DNA of 64,000 bases, from NCBI RefSeq assembly GCF_964019385.1, contig NC_088645.1, positions 15,232,864-15,296,863 of the forward strand, given 5' to 3'. Positions 51,801 through 59,846 of the stretch are shown in pieces; position 1 is the stretch's first letter, and every line of letters begins with the position of its first letter. The stretch comes from Sycon ciliatum (lineage: Eukaryota > Porifera > Calcarea > Leucosolenida > Sycettidae). Position numbers and translations under genes: made by a program. The notes under the pieces were generated by a model that saw only the letters and a list, made by a program, of their open reading frames with translations, ran no database searches and was not told the origin of the DNA.

Positions 51801-54363
51801 CTAAACTATTCACAGCAGTGCCACATTTTCTGGGTCACTGAATGTGGGTGCCAGCGCCCTACAAGCAAACCAAAAATCAAATCAATGCGACCACTGACAT
51901 TACAGCTGGGTCATGTTATAGAGAGGTACATTGAAATTCAAAGGTCAGCACAAATGGTCAAAATCCGACATTTTCTCACCTTCCCGCCCGTTCACAGCTA
52001 AGAAAATGACAATGAGCAGCCTCATCTCGTTGTGCAGCTGGACATAGAAAAGTGCACCAAGAAAAAGAGCCACATTTCTCTAAAGAACTTGCCCAGGGCT
52101 GCTGAAAGCTGAAAATAACCAATCTCACAGTTTGGGGCTTTTTACCCGTGAATCTTCACTTTGCGACTAAACTATTCACAGCAGTGCCAATTTTTTTGGG
52201 TCACTGAATGTGGGTGCCAGCGCCCTACAAGCAAACCAAAAATCAAATCAATGCGACCACTGACATTACAGCTGGGTCATGTTATAGAGAGGTACATTGA
52301 AATTCAAAGGTCAGCACAAATGGTCAAAAATCCGACATTTTCTCACCTTCCTGCCCGTTCACAGCTCAGAAAATGACAATGACCAGCCTCATCTTGTTGT
52401 GCAGCAGGACATAGACAAGTGCACCAAGAAAAAGAGCAACATTTCTCTAAAGAACTTGCCCAGGGCTGCTGAAAGCTGAAAAATAACCAATCTCACAGTT
52501 TGGGGCTTTTTACCCGTGAATCTTCACTTTGCGACTAAACTATTCACAGCAGTGCCAAATTTTTTGGGTCACTGAATGTGGGTGCCAGCGCCCTACAAGC
52601 AAACCAAAAATCAAATCAATGCTACCACCGACATTACAGCTGGGTAATGTTATAGAGAGGTACATTGAAATTCAAAGGTCAGCACAAATGGTCAAAATCC
52701 GACATTTTCTCACATTCCCGCCCGTTCACAGCTCAGAAAATGACAATGACCAGCCTCATCTCGTTGTGCAGCTGGACATAGACAAGTGCACCAAGAAAAA
52801 GAGCCACATTTCTCTAAAGAACTTGCCCAGGGCTGCTGAAAGCTGAAAAATAACCAATCTCACAGTTTGGGGCTTTTTACCCGTGAATCTTCACTTTGCG
52901 ACTAAACTATGTACAGCAGTGCCACATTTTCTGGGTCACTGAATGTGGGTGCCAGCGCCCTACAAGCAAACCAAAAATCAAATCAATGCTACCACTGACA
53001 TTACAGCTGGGTCATGTTATAGACAGGTACATTGAAATTCAAAGGTCAGTACAAATGGTCAAAATCCGACATTTTCTCACATTCCTGCCCGTTCACAGCT
53101 CAGAAAATGACAATGACCAGCCTCATCTCGTTGTTCAGCTTGCCATAGACAAGTGCACCAAGAAAAAGAGCCACATTTCTCTAAAGAACTTGCCCAGGGC
53201 TGCTGAAAGCTGAAAAATAACCAATCTCACAGTTTGGGGCTTTTTACCCGTGAATCTTCACTTTGCGACTAAACTATTCACAGCTGTGCCACATTTTCTG
53301 GGTAACTGAATGTGGATGCCAGCGCCCTACAAGCAAACCAAAAATCAAATCAATGCGACCACTGACATTACAGCTGGGTCATGTTATAGAGAGGTACATT
53401 GAAATTCAATGGTCAGCACAAATGGTCAAAATCCGACATTTTCTCACCTTCCTGCCCGTTCACAGCTCAGAAAATGACAATGACCAGCCTCATCTCGTTG
53501 TGCAGCTGGACATAGACAAGTGCACCAAGAAAAACAGCCACATGTCTCTAAAGAACTTGCCCAGGGCTGCTGAAAGCTGAAAAATAACCAATCTCACAGT
53601 TTGGGGCTTTTTACCCGTGAATCTTCACTTTGCGACTAAACTATTCACAGCAGTGCCACATTTTCTGGGTCACTGAATGTGGGTGCCAGCGCCCTACAAG
53701 CAAACCAAAAATCAAATCAACGCGACCACTGACATTACAGCTGGGTCATGTTATAGAGAGGTACATTGAAATTCAAAGGTCAGCACAAATGGTCAAAATC
53801 CGACATTTTCTCACCTTCCTGCCCGTTCACAGCTCAGAAAATGACAATGACCAGCCTCATCTCGTTGTGCAGCTGGCCATAGACAAGTGCACCAAGAAAA
53901 AGAGCCACATTTCTCTAAAGAACTTGCCCAGGGCTGCTGAAAGCTGAAAAATGACCAATCTCACAGTTTGGGGCTTTTTACCCGTGAATCTTCACTTTGC
54001 GACTAAACTATTCACAGCAGTGCCACATTTTCTGGGTCACTGAATGTGGATGCCAGCGCCCTACAAGCAAACCAAAAATCAAATCAATGCGACCACTGAC
54101 ATTACAGCTGGGTCATGTTATAGAGAGGTACATTGAAATTCAAAGGTCAGCACAAATGGTCAAAATCCGACATTTTCTCACCTTCCTGCCCATTCACAGC
54201 TCAGAAAATGACAATGACCAGCCTCATCTCGTTGTGCAGCTGGACATAGACAAGTGCACCAAGAAAAAGAGCCACATTTCTCTAAAGAACTTGCCCAGGG
54301 CTGCTGAAAGCTGAAAAATAACCAATCTCACAGTTTGGGGCTTTTTACCCGTGAATCTTCACT
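48860..54363 (+). repeat. Higher-order block C, copy 2
   Basis: Collinear with 18,371-23,140. The offset steps from 30,489 (18,371 to 48,860 and on to 49,961) to about 30,855 (20,206 to 51,061) to 31,223 (22,040 to 53,263), meaning two extra monomers here: one around 50,328 and one at 52,896. Small private changes exist, such as CTTTTTACC after CAGTTTTTGG at 49,195 and an extra A at 52,321-52,331 that shifts the usual frame. Confidence 0.9.
49961..50327 (+). repeat. Representative 367-bp monomer
   Basis: This unit carries the majority base at nearly every variable position and is exactly 367 bp, so it serves as a type monomer. Order of landmarks: CTTTGCGACTAAACTATTCA at the arbitrary start, then CAAACCAAAAATCAAATCAA, CATGTTATAGAGAGGTACAT, ATGGTCAAAATCCGACATTT, CCTGCCCGTTCACAGCTCAG, GACATAGACAAGTGCACCAA, AAGAACTTGCCCAGGGCTGC, and finally CAGTTTGGGGCTTTTTACCC. 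An open frame of 105 codons starts at a TTG and ends at TGA 50 bp before the next unit. Because 367 is not a multiple of three, the frame does not continue into the next monomer. I see no CENP-B box, Pol III A/B box pair or strong internal palindrome. Confidence 0.9.
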
Positions 54364-56028
54364 TTGCGACTAAACTATTCACAGCAGTGCCAAATTTTTT
54401 GGGTCACTGAATGTGGGTGCCAGGGATCTACAAGCAAACCAGAAATCAAATCAATGCTACCACTGACATTACAGCTGGGTCATGTTATAGAGAGGTACAT
54501 TGAAATTCAAAGGTCAGCACAAATGGTCAAAATCCGACATTTTCTCACATTCCTGCCCGTTCACAGCTCAGAAAATGACAATGACCAGCCTCATCTCGTT
54601 ATTCAGCTTGACATAGACAAGTGCACCAAGAAAAAGAGCCACATTTCTCTAAAGAACTTGCCCAGGGCTGCTGAAAGCTGAAAAATAACCAATCTCACAG
54701 TTTGGGGCTTTTTACCCGTGAATCTTCACTTTGCGACTCAACTATTCACAGCAGTGCCAAATTTTCTGGGTCACTGAATGTGGATGCCAGCGCCCTACAA
54801 GCAAACCAAAAATCAAATCAATGCGACCACTGACATTACAGCTGGGTTATGTTATAGAGAGGTACATTGAAATTCCAAGGTCAGCACAAATGGTCAAAAT
54901 CCGACATTTTCTCACCTTCCTGCCCGTTCACAGCTCAGAAAATGACAATGACCAGCCTCATCTTGTTGTGCAGCTGGACATAGACAAGTGCACCAAGAAA
55001 AAGAGCCACATTTCTCTAAAGAACTTGCCCAGGGCTGCTGAAAGCTGAAAAATAACCAATCTCACAGTTTGGGGCTTTTTACCCGTGAATCTTCACTTTG
55101 CGACTAAACTAATCACAGCAGTGCCACATTTTCTGGGTCACTGAATGTGGATGCCAGCGCCCTACAAGCAAACCAAAAATCAAATCAATGCGACCACTGA
55201 CATTACAGCTGGGTCATGTTATAGAGAGGTACATTGAAATTCAAAGGTCAGCACAAATGGTCAAAATCCGACATTTTCTCACCTTCCTGCCCGTTCACAG
55301 CTCAGAAAATGACAATGACCGCCTCATCTTGTTGTGCAGCTGGACATAGACATGTGCACCAAGAAAAAGAGCCACATTTCTCTAAAGAACTTGCCCAGGG
55401 CTGCTGAAAGCTGAAAAATAACCAATCTCACAGTTTGGGGCTTTTTACCCGTGAATCTTCACTTTGCGACTAAACTATTCACAGCAGTGCCAAATTTCTT
55501 GGGTCACTGAATGTGGGTGCCAGCGCCCTACTAGCAAACCAAAAATCAAATCAATGCTACCAGTGACATTACAGCTGGGTCATGTTATAGAGAGGTACAT
55601 TGAAATTCAAAGGTCAGCACAAATGGTCAAAATCCGACATTTTCTCACATTCCTGCCCGTTCACAGCTCAGAAAATGACAATGACCAGCCTCATCTCGTT
55701 GTTCAGCTTGACATAGACAAGTGCACCAAGAAAAAGAGCCACATTTCTCTAAAGAACTTGCCCAGGGCTGCTGAAAGCTGAAAAATAACCAATCTCACAG
55801 TTTGGGGCTTTTTACCCGTGAATCTTCACTTTGCGACTAAACTATTCACAGCAGTGCCACATTTTCTGGGTAACTGAATGTGGATGCCAGCGCCCTACAA
55901 GCAAACCAAAAATCAAATCAATGCGACCATTTGTGTACTGTTCCTCGTCAGTGTGCCGTTCTGTGTGGAGTGTACACGCGCATGTGGTGTCCGTTGTGTC
56001 TGTTTATGTATGGTCCGTGCGCTGGAGT

Positions 56029-56083
56029 ACTGCCGCCGTACAAGTTCACTGCCTTTCAGGCAGTGAACTTGTACGGTGGCAGT
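56029..56083. repeat. 26-bp-arm inverted repeat, 3-nt loop (copy 1)
   Basis: The left arm 56,029-56,054 (ACTGCCGCCGTAC, then AAGTTCACTGCCT) and right arm 56,058-56,083 are reverse complements except at one position, separated by TTC. The exception is G opposite T, so a plus-strand RNA would pair over all 26 positions using one G.U wobble; a minus-strand RNA would have a C/A mismatch. Confidence 0.93.
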
Positions 56084-56107
56084 GCCCTAGCGTACGTACC
56101 GTGCACG

Positions 56108-56146
56108 GGGATTTATATTCTATATAAATCCCGCGCGGGATTTATA
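56108..56146. repeat. Alternating GGGATTTATA / TATAAATCCC palindromes (copy 1)
   Basis: Three alternating copies of a 10-mer: GGGATTTATA at 56,108, TATAAATCCC at 56,123 and GGGATTTATA at 56,137. The last two form a perfect 24-bp palindrome (56,123-56,146) centred on GCGC. The same 10-mer pair occurs in the left-end palindrome of the longer copy (58,831 and 58,857). Confidence 0.93.
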
Positions 56147-56187
56147 CTGGCCAATATAACCATGGCTAGACGAGCGCTGATTGGCTG
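56137..56187 (-). promoter_or_regulatory. Candidate promoter: CCAAT box plus TATA motif (copy 1)
   Basis: On the minus strand, CAGCCAATCAGCGC (56,174-56,187) closely matches the NF-Y CCAAT-box consensus. TATAAATCCC (56,137-56,146) follows 34 bp downstream. This spacing fits a Pol II core promoter reading leftward. The TATA motif lies in a palindrome, so it is readable in either direction. Function is inference; only the motifs are seen. Confidence 0.45.
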
Positions 56188-56828
56188 AAAACAGGCCCTC
56201 CGTACCGTACCATGGTATAAAGAGTTACATTGAAATTCAAAGGTCAGCACAAAATGGTCAAAATCCGACATTTTCTCACCTTCCTGCCCGTTCACAGCTC
56301 AGAAAATGACAATAACCAGCCTCATCTTGTTGTGCAGCTGGACATAGACAAGTGCACCAAGAAAAAGAGCCACATTTCTCTAAAGAACTTGCCCAGGGCT
56401 GCTGAAAGCTGAAAAATAACCAATCTCAAAGTTTGGGGCTTTTTACCCGTGAATCTTCACTTTGCGACTAAACTATTCACAGCAGTGCCACATTTTCTGG
56501 GTCACTGAATGTGGGTGCCAGCGCCCTACAAGCAAACCAAAAATCAAATCAATGCGACCACTGACATTACAGCTGGGTCATGTTATAGAGAGGTACATTG
56601 AAATTCAAAGGTCAGCACAAATGGTCAAAATCCGACATTTTCTCACCTTCCTGCCCGTTCACAGCTAAGAAAATGACAATGACCAGCCTCATCTCGTTGT
56701 GCAGCTGGACATAGACAAGTGCACCAAGAAAAAGAGCCACATTTCTCTAAAGAACTTGCCCAGGGCTGCTGAAAGCTGAAAAATAACCAATCTCACAGTT
56801 TGGGGCTTTTTACCCGTGAATCTTCACT

Positions 56829-58296
56829 TTGCGACTAAACTATTTACAGCAGTGCCACATTTTCTGGGTCACTGAATGTGGGTGCCAGCGCCCTACAAGC
56901 AAACCAAAAATCAAATCAATGCTACCACTGACATTACAGCTGGGTCATGTTATAGACAGGTACATTGAAATTCAAAGGTCAGTACAAATGGTCAAAATCC
57001 GACATTTTCTCACATTCCTGCCCGTTCACAGCTCAGAAAATGACAATGACCAGCCTCATCTCGTTGTTCAGCTTGCCATAGACAAGTGCACCAAGAAAAA
57101 GAGCCACATTTCTCTAAAGAACTTGCCCAGGGCTGCTGAAAGCTGAAAAATAACCAATCTCACAGTTTGGGGCTTTTTACCCGTGAATCTTCACTTTGCG
57201 ACTAAACTATTCACAGCTGTGCCACATTTTCTTGGTAACTGAATGTGGATGCCAGCGCCCTACAAGCAAACCAAAAATCAAATCAATGCGACCACTGACA
57301 TTACAGCTGGGTCATGTTATAGAGAGGTACATTGAAATTCAATGGTCAGCACAAATGGTCAAAATCCGACATTTTCTCACCTTCCTGCCCGTTCACAGCT
57401 CAGAAAATGACAATGACCAGCCTCATCTCGTTGTGCAGCTGGACATAGACAAGTGCACCAAGAAAAACAGCCACATGTCTCTAAAGAACTTGCCCAGGGC
57501 TGCTGAAAGCTGAAAAATAACCAATCTCACAGTTTGGGGCTTTTTACCCGTGAATCTTCACTTTGCGACTAAACTATTCACAGCAGTGCCACATTTTCTG
57601 GGTCACTGAATGTGGGTGCCAGCGCCCTACAAGCAAACCAAAAATCAAATCAACGCGACCACTGACATTACAGCTGGGTCATGTTATAGAGAGGTACATT
57701 GAAATTCAAAGGTCAGCACAAATGGTCAAAATCCGACATTTTCTCACCTTCCTGCCCGTTCACAGCTCAGAAAATGACAATGACCAGCCTCATCTCGTTG
57801 TGCAGCTGGCCATAGACAAGTGCACCAAGAAAAAGAGCCACATTTCTCTAAAGAACTTGCCCAGGGCTGCTGAAAGCTGAAAAATGACCAATCTCACAGT
57901 TTGGGGCTTTTTACCCGTGAATCTTCACTTTGCGACTAAACTATTCACAGCAGTGCCACATTTTCTGGGTCACTGAATGTGGATGCCAGCGCCCTACAAG
58001 CAAACCAAAAATCAAATCAATGCGACCACTGACATTACAGCTGGGTCATGTTATAGAGAGGTACATTGAAATTCAAAGGTCAGCACAAATGGTCAAAATC
58101 CGACATTTTCTCACCTTCCTGCCCATTCACAGCTCAGAAAATGACAATGACCAGCCTCATCTCGTTGTGCAGCTGGACATAGACAAGTGCACCAAGAAAA
58201 AGAGCCACATTTCTCTAAAGAACTTGCCCAGGGCTGCTGAAAGCTGAAAAATAACCAATCTCACAGTTTGGGGCTTTTTACCCGTGAATCTTCACT
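56829..58296 (+). repeat. Higher-order block C, partial copy 3
   Basis: Four monomers matching 52,896-54,363 at a constant offset of 3,933 bp: the AGTACAAATGG unit, the CAGCTGTGCC unit, the CAACGCGACC unit and the CCCATTCACAG unit. The next unit (58,297) pairs with 54,364 (both have GTGCCAGGG). The copy sits between the truncated and the longer form of the ~1-kb insertion and looks like a recent local duplication. Confidence 0.88.
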
Positions 58297-58779
58297 TTGC
58301 GACTAAACTATTCACAGCAGTGCCAAATTTTTTGGGTCACTGAATGTGGGTGCCAGGGCCCTACAAGCAAACCAAAAATCAAATCAATGCTACCACTGAC
58401 ATTACAGCTGGGTCATGTTATAGAGAGGTACATTGAAATTCAAAGGTCAGCACAAATGGTCAAAATCCGACATTTTCTCACATTCCTGCCCGTTCACAGC
58501 TCAGAAAATGACAATGAACAGCCTCATCTTGTTGTGCAGCTGGACATAGACAAGTTCACCAAGAAAAAGAGCCACATTTCTCTAAAGAACTTGCCCAGGG
58601 CTGCTGAAAGCTTAAAATAACCAATCTCACAGTTTGGGGCTTTTTACTCGTGAATCTTTCATTTGCGACTAAACTTTTCACAGCAGTGCCAAATTTTCTG
58701 GGTCACTGAATGTGGGTGCCAGCGCCCTACAAGCAAACCAAAAATTAAATCAATGCGACCACTGACATTACAGCTGGGT

Positions 58780-58788
58780 CATGGTATA
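58780..58788 (+). repeat. Candidate 9-bp target-site duplication, left
   Basis: CATGGTATA, where the normal monomer has CATGTTATA. Satellite sequence lies to the left (CAGCTGGGT) and element sequence (GGTAGAGGATATAACCC) to the right. Confidence 0.6.
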
Positions 58789-58794
58789 GGTAGA

Positions 58795-58904
58795 GGATAT
58801 AACCCGAGTCAGAGGGTTATACCGGCTGAATATAAATCCCGACTGCGATAGCAGGAGGGATTTATATGAGGGTACGGTATAACCCGACTACGAGGGTCAT
58901 ATCC
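58795..58904. repeat. 110-bp concentric interrupted palindrome
   Basis: Nested inverted repeats share one centre near 58,849. The outer arms are 58,795-58,823 (GGATATAACCC...GGGTTATACC) against 58,876-58,904 (GGTATAACCC...GGGTCATATCC). The inner arms are TATAAATCCC (58,831-58,840) against GGGATTTATA (58,857-58,866), with imperfect pairing between. Each outer arm is itself a small inverted repeat (AACCC...GGGTT). Confidence 0.88.
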
Positions 58905-58911
58905 TACTTAT

Positions 58912-59555
58912 GCCAGGTACCCCTACGCATTTCCAGAACAACGAACCTATTTGGAGATCTCCTACATCATGCAGTATATGAACATGTTCTGCTGGTTATC
59001 AGTTGTCAATTGAAAGAATGGTCGAGCAAGGTCAGAAGGAGATTCCTCCGTGGATGTTTGGCATAAGATTTCCTTTCAGTTCCAGTGCATATTGTAGCAT
59101 CTTCATGATCTTGTCTTGAGTCGTGAGCGGTGCGGAAGTCGACTGAATTGCTGCGGTGCTGGAGTTTGTCGTTGAATCAAACTACCGTCACTAGTTAGAT
59201 TACAGCTTGGACTCTTTGGGAGTAAGTGTTACTATAATTATGGTACAGTGCTGATTTTCACATGCGGCATCTCATAATCAGTTTTGCTTGCAAGTAGATA
59301 CATTTGCATACACTGATTTGTATCACATTTCAATCCAATCTATTTTAGCCTTTTCCAATCGGGTTGAAGTGCATGTACACTGGTATTATAAACTTATTTA
59401 CGAAGGAGACAGTCCGTTGATGATCTTCAACTCTTCGAAGTACAATGTACATTGCTGACCCATTCGGGATACTTCGTGGTTATTCGACGTTCTTTATCCT
59501 CAGATTCAGTATAACAGAATACTCTGTAGACGAATTCCAGGTCATTCTTCTTTTC
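58912..59555. other. Unstructured middle of the longer insertion
   Basis: About 640 bp with no satellite similarity, no convincing ORF on either strand (short open frames only), no tandem repeat and no strong hairpin beyond short stems such as CTTCAACTCTTCGAAG. It is absent from the truncated copy. Nothing identifies it. Confidence 0.6.
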
Positions 59556-59655
59556 CATTGTGTACTGTTCCTCGTCAGTGTGCCGTTCTGTGTGGAGTGT
59601 ACACGCGCATGTGGTGTCCGTTGTGTCTGTTTATGTATGGTCCGTGCGCTGGAGT

Positions 59656-59710
59656 ACTGCCGCCGTACAAGTTCACTGCCTTTCAGGCAGTGAACTTGTA
59701 CGGTGGCAGT
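59656..59710. repeat. 26-bp-arm inverted repeat, 3-nt loop (copy 2)
   Basis: Identical to the hairpin at 56,029-56,083: arms 59,656-59,681 and 59,685-59,710 around TTC, with one G/T position. Both copies keep the same wobble, as expected from duplication. Confidence 0.93.
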
Positions 59711-59734
59711 GCCCTAGCGTACGTACCGTGCACC

Positions 59735-59773
59735 GGGATTTATATTCTATATAAATCCCGCGCGGGATTTATA
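59735..59773. repeat. Alternating GGGATTTATA / TATAAATCCC palindromes (copy 2)
   Basis: Same arrangement as at 56,108-56,146, with the perfect 24-bp palindrome at 59,750-59,773. The one difference seen between the two insertion copies lies just upstream (CACCGGGATT here). Confidence 0.93.
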
Positions 59774-59814
59774 CTGGCCAATATAACCATGGCTAGACGA
59801 GCGCTGATTGGCTG
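59764..59814 (-). promoter_or_regulatory. Candidate promoter: CCAAT box plus TATA motif (copy 2)
   Basis: Minus-strand CAGCCAATCAGCGC at 59,801-59,814 and TATAAATCCC at 59,764-59,773, spaced 34 bp as in copy 1. A leftward transcript would start around 59,740 and run through the hairpin and the GT-rich part of the element. Only motif matches support this. Confidence 0.45.
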
Positions 59815-59837
59815 AAAACAGGCCCTCCGTACCGTAC

Positions 59838-59846
59838 CATGGTATA
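59838..59846 (+). repeat. Candidate 9-bp target-site duplication, right
   Basis: CATGGTATA again, followed by AAGAGTTACATTGAAATTC, which aligns to satellite GAGAGGTACATTGAAATTC. The same right junction is duplicated at 56,211-56,219. Confidence 0.6.

Larger units (their letters stand above)
28103..55928 (+). repeat. 367-bp satellite array, segment II
   Basis: About 76 monomers in the same orientation and phase as segment I, resuming within the monomer broken by the LINE. Sub-regions: 28,313-30,506 with two-monomer periodicity; 30,507-36,700 of mostly singleton variants with one repeated stretch; 36,731-48,492 with block A copies 3 and 4 and their right flanks; 48,860-54,363 block C; and 54,364-55,928 of mixed units. 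The segment ends at GCGACCA, where the truncated insertion begins. Confidence 0.96.
55929..56210. mobile_element. Truncated copy of the ~1-kb palindromic insertion
   Basis: Non-satellite sequence matching 59,556-59,837 at a constant offset of 3,627, with one substitution seen (GCACGGGGA against GCACCGGGA) and one extra T at the left junction. The right flank is also shared, including derived changes in the satellite (AAGAGTTACATTG, CACAAAATGG), so this is a duplicate of an existing junction and not a fresh insertion. On the left, satellite GCGACCA is joined directly to TTTGTGTACTG, with CCA/CCAT microhomology to the corresponding place in the longer copy. Eighteen bases of the monomer (ACTGACATT through GGGT) are missing. 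No credible ORF: overlapping short frames here read through the GT-rich part and the palindromes. Confidence 0.85.
56211..58788 (+). repeat. 367-bp satellite array, segment III
   Basis: About seven monomers between the two insertion copies. The first resumes at CATGGTATAAAGAGTTACAT, aligning to the normal CATGTTATAGAGAGGTACAT. The first full units (56,230 with ACAATAACC; 56,462 with the early stop AGCTAAG) resemble 20,573-20,940 and 51,428-51,795. Units 56,829-58,296 are block C copy 3. The last unit is diverged (TTTACTCGTGAATCTTTCAT near 58,645) and is cut at CATGGTATA by the longer insertion. Confidence 0.95.
58789..59837. mobile_element. ~1.05-kb non-coding insertion with palindromic ends (longer copy)
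   Basis: Unique sequence interrupting a monomer within CATGTTATA. CATGGTATA lies on both sides (58,780-58,788 and 59,838-59,846) and shares a G not found at this site elsewhere in the array, which fits a 9-bp target-site duplication of a slightly variant target. The left end is a 110-bp concentric palindrome. The right ~280 bp holds a 26-bp hairpin, the GGGATTTATA palindromes and a CCAAT/TATA module. The middle (about 58,912-59,555) is unstructured, without ORFs above ~85 codons. There are no simple terminal inverted repeats at the very tips, though both ends carry the same 10-mer palindrome. A non-autonomous (fold-back-like) DNA transposon is my preferred reading; captured host DNA is the alternative. 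Confidence 0.6.

Noticed and set aside
55831-56188. Short ORFs in the truncated insertion (and the equivalents at 59,445-59,815)
   Set aside because: Several mutually overlapping frames run through the GT-rich part and palindromes; they lack domains, and those of the truncated copy start within the satellite.
58866-59066. 66-codon ORF in the longer insertion
   Set aside because: Short, begins inside the palindrome, and has no recognisable features.
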